From the NCBI GenBank assembly GCA_004431415.1, contig QPMI01000015.1:124001-188000 (forward strand): 64,000 nt of DNA, given 5' to 3'. The position numbers were made by a program, and so were the translations under genes. Under the pieces are notes generated by a model that was given only the letters and a program-made list of their open reading frames with translations, did not search any database and was not told the DNA's origin. The stretch's first letter is position 1; each line of letters starts with the position of its first letter. Positions 30,982-43,054 of the stretch are shown piece after piece. The stretch is from Cyanophora paradoxa (lineage: Eukaryota > Glaucocystophyceae > Cyanophorales > Cyanophoraceae).

Positions 30982-33212
30982 ATGCGCCTCTCGGAGGACG
31001 AGAAGAACAGGTGGAACGAGCGATCACAGTCCTTCCTCCCGCCCCTGCCGAACAGGGCTGCGGCGACGCGCATCCCCGTGACGGCCTCGCCGCACTTCGA
31101 CCCGCTCGCCCCAGCGAACGCGATCAAGGCACTCCGCCGCCCGCCCCGGCCCCCCAGGGGCCGCGCCTCACGCGGCCTTGCAGGTGTACGCCCCCGGGAT
31201 CAGCTTCCCCCCTCTCTACCACGCGGTGGCGGCGGCCGGGTACGGTGCCGATGGCCCCGTGCAGAGCAACGCGCGGCACAGCGAGCGCCGGGCGGCCGGC
31301 ATGGCGATGACGTACCCCGCCTCCGTGAAGCTCGCCGTTGCCGTGGCGCCGGACGGGACCATGTCGTACTCCGCGTACCCCGTCTCGGACACGCCCCCCG
31401 CGGACCCGTACAACCCGCACGTGGGCGTCCAGCCGCAGGCTCCGCCGCAGTCGGTGCGCGGGGCCCCGCCCGACGCGACCGGCGGGCGCGCCGCGTGACT
31501 GTACCCCCGCCCGGCAGTACTACTACCCCTCCACGGTCATGGCGGCGGGGCGGCCGAAGGCGAACGCGATGGGGGGCACGCGACACCCGGCGACCCTCGC
31601 CCCGTCGGCGCCGGCAGGCAGCCGGGGCCCGCAGGGGATCCCCCTCGTGCCGGCCCCCGGCCATCGCTCGGAGTCGCGCGGGGAGGTCGGGCGCCAGGCT
31701 CAGGCCGCGGTCGCCGTCGCGGCCGAGCAGCGCCGGGCGGAGGAGGCCGCGGCGGCCGCCGAGGAGGAGGCCGCGCAGGCGGCGGCGGCGGCGGCGAGCG
31801 GGGCGCGGCCGATGGTCGTGTGCGGGCCCAGCGGCGTGGGCAAGGGCACGCTCATCCAACGCCTCATGGCGCGGCACCCGGACTCGTTCGGGTGAGCGAG
31901 CCGTGCCCCCCTCCATTGCTCCCTCGCTCCTACCCCCGCCAACACCACCCGTACCCCAGCTTCGCGGTGTCGCACACGACGCGGGGGCCGAGGCCCGGGG
32001 AGGAGCACGGGGTACACTACTACTTCGCGGAGCGGGGGGAGATGGAGGCTGCGATCGCGCGGGGCGAGTTCCTCGAGAGCGCCCACGTCCACGGGAACCT
32101 GTACGGGACCTCGTTCCGGGCCGTCCGGGAGGTCCTCGCCTCGGGCAGGGCCTGCGTCCTGGACATCGACGTCCAGGGCGCGAGGCAGGTCCGGGCCGCC
32201 GCCGACCGGGGCGCCCTCCCGCGGCCCCTCTTCGTCTTCATCGCGCCGCCCTCCTTCGCCGAGCTCGAGACGCGGCTGCGGGGCCGGGGTACCGAGACCG
32301 AGGAGAAGATCGCGCTGAGGCTCAAGAACGCCCGCGCCGAAATGGACTTCGCCGAACAGGTACCCCCCCCCCCCGCTCCTCTCGCTTCGCTTCTTTCCCG
32401 CCTGAACTCGGCACCCACCATCGCAGAGCGAGGGATTCTTCGACCAGACAATCGTGAACGACGAGGTGCAGATAGCGTACGCGGAGCTGGAGGCCCTCGC
32501 CTCCTCCCTGGTCAGAGGAGGGGGCGAGGGGGAGCCCGCGGCGGCCCCGGCCGAAGCGGACGCGGAGGCGGGGGCGGCACCGGAGGCAGAGGCGGCGCCA
32601 GAGCCGGAGGCGGAGGCGGAGGCAGAGGCGGCTGCGAAGGCGGCCCCGGAGGCGGAAGCAGAGGCGGCTATGGAGGCGGCACCGGGGGCGGAGGCAGAGG
32701 CGGCGCCGGAGGCGGCGCCGGAGGCACTGGAGGCGGAGGCGGAAGCGGCGCCGGCTCCGGAGGCTGAGGCGGCTCTGGAGGCGGCGCCGGACGCGGAGGC
32801 AGAGGCGGGGCCGGAGGCAGAGGCGGCTCCGGAGTTGGGGACGGAGGCGCCGGAGGCGGAGGCGGAGGTGGAGGCGGCTCCGGAGGCGACGGAGGCAAAG
32901 GCGGCTCCGGTGGCGGCTCCGGAGGCGGAGGCGGGGGCGGAGGGGGAGGCAGAGGCGGAGGCGGAGGCGGCGCCGGGGGAGGCGCCGGAGGCGGAGGCGG
33001 CGGCGGAGGGGGGGGCGGAAGGGCCGAGCGGGGCCGACGCGCCGCCCCCCGAGGGGCCCGCGGAGGCGGCGGCGCCGGCCGATGAGCCCGAGGTCGGAGA
33101 CCCGGCGGCGGGCCCGGGGCCCATTGACGTGCCCCTCGTCGCCCCGGCCGCGGGACCCCTCTCCCACCTCAACCCTCCGCAGAAGCCCCGCAACGCAATC
33201 GTTTACCGATAG
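30982..33212 (+). CDS. Guanylate kinase with long N- and C-terminal extensions
   Basis: Guanylate kinase converts GMP to GDP with ATP. Exons 30982-31128 (GC donor), 31184 to about 31480 (end unresolved), 31518-31891, 31960-32359 and 32427-33212. The kinase domain is complete: P-loop CGPSGVGKGTLIQRL, GMP-binding SHTTRGPRPGEEHGVHYYF, FLESAHVHGNLYGTS, VLDIDVQGARQVR, lid EEKIALRLKNARAEM, and SEGFFDQTIVNDE. Before it come a Pro/Tyr-rich region and an Ala/Glu helix. After it is a roughly 230-residue tail made almost only of Glu, Ala and Pro, ending LNPPQKPRNAIVYR. The link between the first two exons and the kinase exons is inferred from phase, so they could be two genes. Confidence 0.88.
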
Positions 33213-33976
33213 GGTGCGCCGTAGCTCGAAGCGCTAGGCCTAGGCCTGTCCGGACTCCGGAGGCAGCGCTAGCGCTGCTCGTCCCGCCAGTACTTTGTTT
33301 ATTATAAACGCGCTGCTGCCAAGCTGCTCGTGGCAACTTCCTGCTACTTTTTTGAATACTATGATATTCGCTCGCGCGAATTGCGTACCGGATTCGGAGT
33401 TCGCATGCTCCGCGTATAGCTTGTGTCAAGTTGTGTAGGGCAGGGGAGTACAGCAATTCCCCAGCACAGGCCAGACGTCGACGTCGACCGTCGGACGTTG
33501 ACATCGATCGCCGCGCGCGGGCTTCTCTGCGGGCGTCATTCAGGCCCGCACGTGCGCATCAGCTGCGTCTTCGAGGGGCTGTGGCTCGTCATCCAAGCCG
33601 CTTGCCGAGTCGGCGTTTGCTCGCCGGCGCCCGGTGGCTCTTCGTCAGCGAGCCGTCCGGCTGTCGCCCCGGCCCGTTCAGAGAATTTCCTCTTGAGAGG
33701 AGTTGCAGAGCTTCAGCTTTTCGCCCGCCAGCCGCAGGAGGCGCCGCGCCGGTCGCGGCGCATCGGCCGCGGCTGTACCACGTGCGCCGCGCGCGATTCG
33801 GACTCTCTCGGCGGAAAGGAGATCTAGAAGGGACTCGTCGCAGCTCTGGACGCGAACCCGCCGCCTTTTCTATGGTCTGCTCAAATGCCTTGATTTAAAA
33901 CGGCCGATCGAGGGCTTTGCCCAGCCTGCATGCGATGCCTCTGACGCGCGCGTTGGATGAATAGGACACTCTGCAG
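33213..33976. other. Region upstream of BTB gene
   Basis: No supported exon. It may hold the 5' exon of the BTB gene. GACCGTCGGAC, the reverse of the dispersed 11-mer, is at 33486-33496. Confidence 0.4.
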
Positions 33977-35077
33977 GACCCGAGCGCGTACGGACAGGCG
34001 CATGGGACGCGGAGGCACAGCACGAACACGAACAGCGGGGGCCCCTACGGCGTAGAGATCGTGAAGCTTAACCTGCGCGGCCGCATCTTCGTCACGTGTG
34101 CTCTCTTTCTCTCTCTCCGTCTCGCGCTCAAGAATTCGAATGGGCGCTAAGGACGCGCGCGCGTGCAGGACGCGGGACACGCTCCTGGCGGGCGGCTCGA
34201 CGTTCTTCTCGGGGCTGCTGAGCGGCCGCTTCCGGTCGCCCGTGTGGATCGACGGCGCTATCTTCATAGACCGCGACCCGGAGAACTTCGAGCGCCTCTT
34301 GAACTTCTTGAGTGCGGGCCCCGCGTTTTGTGTCTCTCATCTCTCTAGATTTGATCCGGCTGACCTGAACTCTTTCCTTCTCAGCAACGAAGTACCTGGA
34401 GGTACCCAGGGACACCGGCGCCCTGCGGCGCCTCCTCGCCGATGCCGATTACTACTGCTTACCCATCCGCGACGGTATAGCGTACCCCCCCCCCGCCCCG
34501 CCCCATGTACCCCGGCCCCGCACGCGAGCGTGTACCCCGGCAGGCCTGAGGCGGTGCGGCCGGTGCCGGACGATCTACCTGGCGGAGGGGGATCCGTTGC
34601 CGGAGTGTGCCTGCGAGCTGCACCCGGGGGAGTACCGCCAGGGGCCCCTCGAGCACACCGGCTCCTCCATGATCCGGTACCCCTCCTTTTGTCGCCGCTA
34701 TCCCCTGCTTCTGACCGTTCCTCCGGGGTACAGTTGCCTCGGGGAGGATTACGACACGAACGTCGTCATGCCGGCGACCAGCAATCACTGCCTCGAAATG
34801 TCCCGGGTACGCGGTTTCCTATCGCCCAGCCCCTGTACCCCCGCTGAGGGGCGCATTCCAGGGCAAGGCGGCGACACAGGGCCTCTTCTGCGAGCGGTGC
34901 GCGCACGGGGAGAGCAGGGGTACGGGAATGGCGTGGCGGGAGCACCGGCGGGAGCACGCCTTCCAGTGGGCGTGGTCCTGCTGCGGGGACCGGAGGCACG
35001 ACGCGCCGCCCTGCGCCGCCGGGCCCCACGTCCCGGGGCCCCTGGCGCCGCCCCCGCCCGAGCCCCATCACGTCTGA
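33977..35077 (+). CDS. BTB/T1 (KCTD-like) protein with cysteine/histidine-rich C-terminus
   Basis: Exons 33977-34095, 34169-34311, 34385-34474, 34544-34676, 34734-34806 and 34862-35077 agree in phase. The 5' end is missing (the first exon starts at an acceptor). The N-terminal part is a T1-type BTB fold: VKLNLRGRIFVTTRDTLL, FFSGLLSGRF, IDGAIFIDRDPENFERLLNFL, LADADYYCLP. Such domains form oligomers and often recruit cullin-3. The C-terminus has CGRCRTIYL...CACELHPGEYR and later FCERCAHG...WSWSCCG-type spacing with C...H, looking like a split zinc-binding unit (CxxC...HPG...WxCC...C...H). The ligand order is read by eye. Confidence 0.75.
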
Positions 35078-35893
35078 GTTCTCGGATCTCGGATCCAATA
35101 TCGGTTCGCGATTGCCATGCGGTGCACGATACGCTCGATCGCTACTGCTAACGCTAGCGTTTGATCCTGCTACTAGGCTTTTAGTCAGCCTTGCAGTACT
35201 AGTACTGCTATATCATAGTACATTGCATGCATTCTTCCTCGACTGCACGGCCATCCCCAGCTCTCCGAGGCTCGTCAATTGGATCCGGCGCTCTAGGTGT
35301 AGAAAGTTTTGCATACACTGCGATCGATGTCGACTGAGTCGATATTCTTCGATTCTTCTGCTACTTCATGTTTGCTATCATAGTATGAATTATCATAGTA
35401 TCATAGTAGTATCATGACTTCGAATAAACTTGTGATCGATCATGATCATGAAACTTGTGATCGATCATAATCATGATGCACTGCACTACCGCCCGGCGGC
35501 CGGGCCGCTGCGGCACTAAGGCTTCATAAGATAAGGCGGCCCCGGCATGCGCATGCGCACTCCGACGTCGACTCGGCGAGGCTCTAGATGTTCATAATTT
35601 TAAGGCTTCCCGGGTCCGGATCCGATGATCCTTGCATTTGCACAGTACTAGCCTAGTAGTGAAGAATAGTAGAAGAATATCGACTCAGAACTATCAACTC
35701 AGCTACTGCGTCGTTGGCAGGCCTAGGGCGGACCGCTGCTGATAAGGAGAGATAGCCTAAGGCGGCTTAGGTGTGCCGCAGTGCACGCGGGGGCCGGGCC
35801 TGGGGCGCCCCAGGGCAGCTGAAGGCGGAAGAAAAGTAGATGCTAGCTACTGCTAGCTACTGCTAGCTACTGCATGCGCATGGGTCTACATAG
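35078..35893. other. Intergenic region, AT-richer and palindromic
   Basis: No gene. GATCGATCATGATCATGA-like words are repeated at 35430-35480, and a short tandem CTACTGCTAG repeat lies at 35848-35876. Confidence 0.5.
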
Positions 35894-38082
35894 CTACTGG
35901 ATGCATTCGCGATCGGCCGGCGCCGCGGCGGCGTCGCGCTCGCCCCAGGGCAGGCGGAGGCGCATGCCGTCGTGGGCGGGGCGGACCTCGAGGGCCAAGC
36001 GCCCCGCCGCCCGCAGGCCCCGCAGCTCCGCCTCCAGCCCCTCGTGCTCCACGTCGCTGCGCGCGCGCAAGAACGAAGTTAGCGCACGAAGTAAAACTTC
36101 GTTCGAGAGCGCTCTTAAAGTAGAGCGAACGAAGTAGGGCGAGCTTGCTTAGAAAGAAGCTCAAGTCAAGCTCTGAGTCGTGAGGGATTGATTGATCGTA
36201 AATTCTAGCTTATGCGAGCTTGATCATGAGCGCGGGAAACGGTTTGGGGGCCGCACTGGGCGAATCCGACGAGGAGGCCGAGGGCCGGGGCCGGCTCCAA
36301 GCGCGCGAGCTCCCCCAAGGCCTGGTCCACGCTGAAGTGGCTCGGGTGCAGCTCCCGCCTCTGCGGGGGGAGGGGGGGGAGGCAAGGTGAGAGGCGAAGA
36401 GGCCACTCCGCAGGGCTCGGAGGGGCGCCCGGGCTCCAGGGGCTCGGAGAGGGGGGCGAGGGGGGAAGGGGAGGGGTGAGTAGAGGTTCTGTCATGGTAC
36501 GATCTTGAGAGCGCAAGGGCAAGAGCGCGGTCGGAGCGCGTGGGCGCGGGGGGCGGCGCGGGGGGGGCAAGGGGGGGGGGGGGGGGGGACATGGCGGCAG
36601 CCGGCTGATCTAAGAGCGTAATGGTTGGGAGAAGCTGAGAGCTCTCTCCGGCCGGAGGCCACAGCGTAGAATAAATGGGTTTAGAAGCGTCAGGGAGGTC
36701 TGGTCGCCTCTATTTTATGAGAGAAAGGAATGAGGGGATGACGAAAGCGGACCCGCAGGGAATCGAGGACCACGATCTCGGAACCCTGCATCAGCTGCGC
36801 GGGCCGTCAGAGGAGGGGGGGGGGGGGGGGAGCCGGGGGGGGGGGGGGGTGTTACGTGCCTCGCGGGTCGAATCGGGGAGCTCGGACAGGTCGGAGATGT
36901 AGGAGAAGTTCCCTATCCGGAAGCCCAGCTGTATGTACCGGCAGGTGTCAGAGGAAGAAGGGGGGTACGGGAAAGGGGCTAAAGGGGGTACCGAGATGTA
37001 CGGCTCGCCGCGGACGCGGCCGTGGACGACGGGGAGGGGTACGAAGCGCGTGCCGAGGACGTCGAAGGGCTCGAGGAGGGGGGGGTCCCCCGGGGCCGCC
37101 CCCGGCCTCTCCGGAATGACGTGGAAGGATAGCGAGGAGACCGATCCGCCCCCTGTCGTCGTCTTCGAGTCCACCAGGTACAGGAATCTGAGGGAGGGGG
37201 GTACGCTCAACTCTGGGTTAGGAGAGAGGGAACAGAGGGGGGTACCGCGTTCGGAGGGCGTCGAGGTCCGTCTGGCGGAGGTACACGGGGATGCTCCCCT
37301 GGTACCGGCTGCGCGACGGATTCGATTCAAAATCGATTTTTTTCGGGGGTGAGGGGGGCGGGGCTGGAGGGGCGTACGGCACCTGAAGTCGCGGAGGTCG
37401 TCGAGGCCGCCGGTGGCGTCATGGTGCTCGTGGGTCAACACGACGGCGTCGATGCGGGAGACGCCGATCCGCGGCAAGAGGTGCATCGCCGCTTCCCACC
37501 AGAACTGCAGTGGCGCGGACCGTCGGACCGGATCGGATCAAATTCGAGAAGGAGCCGCGGCCGGCGCTGACTCGCCTTGCCCACGTCCACTGCAATGACG
37601 ATCTCTCCCTCCTTCCCGTCTGCCATCCGCTTGCGCCGCCGAATCAGGAGCCCCGTCTGTGGGCGCGGCGCTCATTGGCACGGCGATCGCTTCCCGAGCT
37701 GCAGCAGCGAGCCCGGCCGCTCACGTTGCGGCGGCGGTTCTTCGATTCCGGAAGCATCGCGTGCTTGCACGCGCACGGGTGCTTCGAGCTCTCGTGGCCA
37801 GCGTTCAGGCCAGTGAGGCAACTGATGCGAGGGATGCCCTGCGCGCGGCCCCTGTCGGCAAATGCTCCGCTGAGAGAGCGTGATGCGGTCTATCTCAGAG
37901 CGTCGCCGCGCCGCCGCGCCGCCGCGCCGCGCGCGCCCGCAGTTGGCAGCGGCATGGCTTAGCGCCCGCGCCCCGGCGGCGGTACGCACCTCGCTCGTCC
38001 CAGTTCCTGTGAAGATGATCTCATCCTGGTGCTCGTCCCCGGGTCCCAGCTCGAACGCGGCCGCTGCGGTTGATGGACTCAT
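35894..38082 (-). CDS. Metallo-beta-lactamase-fold hydrolase, PhnP-like
   Basis: Ten exons: 38082-37990, 37838-37725, 37656-37576 (GC donor), 37504-37383, 37308-37246, 37187-36992, 36928-36860 (GC donor), 36794-36753, 36360-36241 and a last exon ending at 35894, about 355 residues. Seen: the N-terminal strand IIFTGTGTSEGIPR, a Cys-containing loop (HPCACKHAM), SKNRRRNTGLLIRR, IVIAVDVGKFWWEAA, the metal motif THEHHDATGGLDDLR, YQGSIPVYLRQTDLDALR, LPVVHGRVRGEPYIS, LGFRIGNFSYISDLSELP, ELHPSHFSVDQAL and EVRPAHDGMRLRLPWGE. The last His of HxHxDH is Ala, a variant I recall in some PhnP-like eukaryotic proteins. The substrate is probably a phosphodiester. The last junction is one base out of phase. 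Confidence 0.8.
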
Positions 38083-38687
38083 TGGAGGCCGCTGCTCGGT
38101 GGCGCCTGGCTCTTCCGCAGGCTTGATTGAGCCGTGCTGGGCTTGCCGCAGTGCTGGCTCGGGCTCTCAGGCGCGTCAGGCAATGTTATTTCTTGCACCC
38201 CACCCGCGTGCCATCCCCCTTCAAGCTCGCGCCTACCCCCAACTTCAAGCCCCCGGCCCCAAGTCTAGCTTCAGCGGTTCGCAGGCTATCGCAGCCTATA
38301 CAGCTACCTGGACGGTTCGCCGGAGCGTCTGGCCATGACCAGCACTGGCAGATTGGCAGCACTGCAGCTGCGGCAGTAGTGTCCAGCGCGAGCACTGCCA
38401 GACAGTGCACGGTGGGGCCTGCTGCCGGTGCAACGTGTACCTGCAGCTGCAGCAGCCGCTGAGCCTGTACCGGTCTCGCGTGCAAGCGTAGCCTATAGCT
38501 AGCTATCGGTACGCGTTCGCTACCGCTAGCTACGCGCGCAGCGGAGCGGAGCATCGCGACGGTCTCTGCTAGATCTCGGTCGGCCAGCCGCGGAGACCCG
38601 ACCGCGTCGCGCTTCGTGCAAGTTGCACGTGGGCTGCCGCCCCATTGAGCGTCGACGTCGTCGGCCCGCGGGGGCCGGGCCTCGAGG
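38083..38687. other. Divergent intergenic region
   Basis: Lies between a minus-strand and a plus-strand start. No supported gene. Confidence 0.35.
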
Positions 38688-41600
38688 ATGGTCGTCGAGG
38701 ATGGGGCGGCTGCTGCGCCTCCCGTCGCGGTGGTGGATGAGGTCGCGATAGACCACCTCGACCGTCTCATCCTGTCCACTGCTGCGCTGCAGCTGGGGGA
38801 TGACGCCGAGGACCCGGCCTCGGAGCTCGAGCCGCCGCCGGCTCCGGCGCTCTTGCCGGCGCCGCCTGTGGTGGAGGAGCTCGTCTTGCCGCCCGTGCAA
38901 TCAAGTCTGCAGAAGGCTGCGGTGCAGTCCACTATCCACGCGCCGCAAGTACAAGTCGTGCGCAGCCGCAGCCCCCCCGCGCGCGCTCTTCTCTGTGCGT
39001 CGCTGTATCGCATGTGCGCTGCTAAGAGAGGGCGCGCGCGGAGCGCAGGCGCCGCCCTTCTGGGCGTCGGACGGCGAGGTGGAGTCCCTCGCGGCGGCCG
39101 CCGAGGTCGCCGGCTCCGCCACGGACACCGAGGGCGGCCGGGCGCGCCTGGCGGGGGCCCTCTGCGACCCGCGCCTCCTCGCCTCGCCCCTCTTCCGCTC
39201 GTTCTCGGGGCGGCAGCGCCTCCACGCGCTGCTCGCCGCGCTCCGGGCCTCCACGCCCGACGCCGAGGGCTCCCGCCTCGCCTCGGCCGCCATCGCTGCG
39301 CTCGCCGAGGCGCTGCTGCGGCCCCTCCCGCCGGCGCCCGACTCGCCCGGGCCCGGCCCCTTCGCCGAGGCCGACGTCGCCCGCCTCATCGACCTCGCCG
39401 CCTCCTTCGTCGAGGTGCCCCCCATGGGCCTGGGCCGGCTAGATGCAACTAGAAGCTTAGTTTAGGCCTGGGTGAGCTTAGCTTAGGAGGCACGCTTAGC
39501 TCGACGTTAATTGCTTCTAGATACATCTAGAAGCAATTTTCATCTAGAAGCAATGAACGTCGAGCTAAGCCTGCCTCCTGAGCTAAGCTGAAGCTGAGGC
39601 TGAGGCTCATTAACCGTCAAGCTTAGCCTCTCTCTTAAGCTTAAGCTTAACCTATAGGCGCAGACGTGCACGACGTGGGCGTCCCGGAGCGACCCGCACC
39701 ACTTCCTCCTGCCCCCGCGCCTCTGCGACCGCCTCGCCCTCTGCGCCGCCGACCTCGCCCTCCCCTTCGCGTCCTGCCCGGGGCCCATCTACGCCCGGGC
39801 GCTCCTGCTGCAAGCCAACGTCCACCGCGTCGTGCGTACCCCCCCCCTACCCCCACATACACCCGCCGCCGCCACCCCCCATTCTTTCTTCGCAGCACGA
39901 TCGGACAGCGCCGGCCATCGAACTGTACTACGAGGTGCCCCCCCCCCTCCTCTCTTAATCTTGCGCTGGCAAAGCTGAGTGGAGGGTGCAGGCCTGGTCC
40001 GAGCTGCGCCGAAAGGGACTCGTACCCAGCGACGAGGAGGCCCACCTCATACCCCGCCTCAGCCTGCTCCTCTGTGCGCCTGTGCCCCCCGCCCCGCCCC
40101 GCCCCCCCCTGGCCACCTTTCACCCGCGTCCGCCGCGCCCTGCGCAGTTGAGACCTTCCAGCTGCGAACGGCGCTGTACGGTGAGCGAGCGAGAGACGGC
40201 GCCCGCAGCGCGCAGCCGGCGCGCCGCTGATCCGGGGCCTGCTGGGCCGCCCATCCCCCCTCAGTGAGCGGGAACGCGTACGTCCCGCCCAACGCCGCCG
40301 GAGAGGACCGGACGATGGCGGAGTTCCACGTCGCTTTTGTCACCAGTGCGCCCCGGACCCGCCCCGCCCGGCCCGGCTCGGCCCGTGCTGCCACCTTCGT
40401 GCTGGGGCTCACACGCCGCGCGCAGAGACGGCTCTCCGCTGGCGGAAGGAGTACGCGGCCGCCGAGCGCATGGGTCGTCGCTGCCTGGAGATCGCCGGCC
40501 GCCTCGACCCCCGCGCCTCCAGGTGCGCCCTACGCCCAGGCCCAGGCCTCCGGGCCCCTCGGCCGCCCCCTCCAGACCCGTCGCGCTGACTCGGCGGCGC
40601 TCTCGCGCCCGCCCGCCCGCGCGCCCGCGGCGCAGCGTCCTCCGGATCCGCGTGATCAGCGACTTGATCGTGATCGCGAACCACCGCAGTGCGCGCCACC
40701 CGCGCTACCCGTGGGTACCGCCAACAACGCTCTAACGGAAGACTGGCCTCCGGCTCGCAGTGCAGCCCCTGTCCCTCTTCTCCTTTGGCCAGCAGATCAT
40801 AGAGCTGGCGTATTCCCTCCACGTGCGCATGCGCCGCGCGCCCCCCCTCCTTTCCCTGCGATTGCACGCCCGCGGGCGTCGTCGACCGTGACGGCGATTC
40901 CGACTGGGCGCGCGCGTACCCCGCAGGACCCGACGCTCCCGGAGGTGGACATACTGGGGTACCTTCGCTACGTCAGGCTCTTCGTGCGCAGTCGCGCGGC
41001 TCGGCTCGGCGCCGCCCTCCCTGCGGCTTCAGCCGCTGCAGCCGCTGATCGCGATCGCGACCGCGACTGCAGGCCCCCGCTCGGGTCGCCGTCAACGTCT
41101 GCAAGCTCTCCGTCGCGCTCATAAAGGTCCCGCCCGACGCCCCGACCCGCCCGCCTCGGCCGCGGGCAGCGTCGACGACGCTGACGCTCGCTCGTGGCCC
41201 GTCCGCAGCGCTCCGCGCACTCCAGAGGCTCGCCCATGCTAGCCCACGGCCTCTACCAGCTCGGCGAGGCATACCTGGTCACCGGGGACGGCCCCGCCGC
41301 CGCCCGCTGCTTCGCCGCCAGCCTCGCGGCCCTCGAGCCTTTCTTTCACTTGTTCCCCCCGGAGCACCCCCGCCGGGCGCGCCTCGCGTTCGCCCTCTCC
41401 GAGCTGCGCGCCGGGCGCCTGCCCCGCCCCGTCTTCCCGCCGCCCCAGTACGAGCCCGCGACCACGGCCAGCGGCGGCAAGCTCGACCCGCCCTCGCCCA
41501 GCCCCGCCGCTGCGCCCGCCCCCCGCTCCTTCAAAGAGACCTTTCTCGTCCGCCGCGCCATGGATATCCCCGTGGACACGGACTCGCCCCCCCTTTCATC

Positions 41601-42072
41601 CCCGTCGGACTTCGACTCTCCGGACACGGCCGTCTCGAGCTCGGGCAGCACCGCGGCCTCTGTACCCCGCCAGGAAACCACCTCGGCGGGGGTACCGGTA
41701 CAGGTACCGGCCTCGCTCGGCCGGCGGCGGCGCCCCAGCGCCCCCAGCGACGACGAGGACCCCGAGCGGCCCCCGAGGCCCCCGCCCGTGCCCGACTCTG
41801 GCGGAGATGATTGCAAGTGCAAGCCGCCCCCGTTCGCGCTGGCGGCCCCCATGCCGATGGTCGAGCCGTCGGGGCGCATCGCCAGATGCGCCCTCGTGGC
41901 GCAACACTCGGAGGGGCCGCCCCCCATCTGTCTCGCGGCCCCCGTCGCGCTGAACGCTCCGGCCGCTTCGGCCTGGCATGCTCAGGCCGGTCCCTTGCAG
42001 GAGCAGCTGCAGTACGCCTCGGTGCCTGTCTTCGTGCCTGCACCCACGCCTAGCTCGCTCCAGTACCTTTGA
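38688..42072 (+). CDS. Large helical-repeat protein, unknown
   Basis: Exons: first exon from 38688 to about 38948, then 39049-39414, 39664-39831, 39896-39934, 39992-40073, 40148-40180, 40265-40345, 40426-40522, one ending before 40821, 40927-40983, 41073-41126 and 41209-42072. Phases agree except at the exon starting near 40760. The protein begins with a Pro/Glu-rich segment. It continues with helical blocks (LAGALCDPRLLASPLFRSF, RLCDRLALCAADLALPF, YVRLFAPARVAVNVCKLSVA) and a TPR-like hairpin (MLAHGLYQLGEAYLVTGDG / AARCFAASLAALEPFFHLFP). It ends in a long Ser/Pro tail. I do not recognise the family. Confidence 0.6.
39474..39590. repeat. Near-perfect 49-bp inverted repeat within an intron
   Basis: Arms 39474-39522 and 39542-39590 are reverse complements with about four mismatches around a 19-nt loop. 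The loop itself contains another ATCTAGAAGCAAT, the word at the arm ends. It lies wholly inside intron 2 of the helical-repeat gene and is MITE- or hairpin-like. Confidence 0.85.
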
Positions 42073-43054
42073 GTAGTTTCTTTAGTTATTTCTCTAATGA
42101 AAATTAAATACTCCACGCCCGACGCCGACGCCGAGGGCTCCCGCCTCGCCTCGGCCGCCATCGCTGCGCTCGCCGAGGCGCTCCTGCGGCCCCTCCCGCC
42201 GGCGCCCGACTCGCCCGGGCCCGGCCCCTTCGCCGAGGCCGACGTCGCCCGCCTCATCGACCTCTCCGCGTCTTTCATCGAGGTGCCCTGGGCCAGCAGC
42301 TAGCTAGCGCTATAGACCTAACTCGAAGCAGTTAACGCAAAGCTGAGCCCGTCTCTTAAGCAAGGCCTAGGCGTTGATCGCGACGTCAGATCCCGCCCCT
42401 CCCATTCTCGATGTTCAATATCAATCTTCCTCGTCGACCGTCGGACGTCGGATCCGGAGGCGCTTCCTCATGCTCATGTTGCAATTGTACACTACGACTA
42501 GCGTCTCATATATATAGCCCGGACAAGCGTCTCGTCTTGCGGATCCCGGAACTTCGGAACCTCATAGGCCAGCATAGGCATATGCATATATAGGCCTCAA
42601 CCTGCGATTGCAAAGCGCTAGCTATATATAGCTATTTATCTAGCATGCGCAGCATGCGCAGATCTAATTGTTATGCGTGCTATGGTCATCGATCTCGAAT
42701 CGCAAAGCACTAATCATTATCATATCATTACGTGCACGCTTATACATGCTACGGTAATTGTGGGCTGTCATTGTAAAAGAAAACTTCAGACTCTGAGATT
42801 CGGAAGTCGAATTCTGCTTCTAATTCTGTAAAAATCAAAGAATCATGATCATAATTTAAATTGGACCGAATGCAACATTTATAAAATAAGGAACATACTT
42901 TCCTGAAACACTCTTCTATTGTAGAAAACGCATAACGTACGCCTAGGCACAGATCTTCGAAATTCGAGATTCGAAGCTTAGCTGAATTGCAATCAAAATT
43001 TAAAGCTAGCTATAGCTATAGCTTCGATTTCAAAGATGATCTCCACTTAAACAC
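42073..43054. other. Intergenic region holding an exon copy and palindromes
   Basis: 42108-42295 is an exon copy (separate entry). 42300-43050 is AT-richer and holds many palindromes (CTAGCTATATATAGC, GCATGCGCAGCATGCGC). GACCGTCGGAC is at 42436-42446. No gene seen. Confidence 0.5.
42108..42295 (+). pseudogene. Duplicated exon fragment of the helical-repeat gene
   Basis: About 185 nt copy 39242-39424, including the donor-side GAGGTGCCC. The predicted residues STPDA...LIDLSASFIEV differ from the source by a 2-residue insertion and conservative changes. It lies 36 bp after the stop codon of the same gene. Confidence 0.85.
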
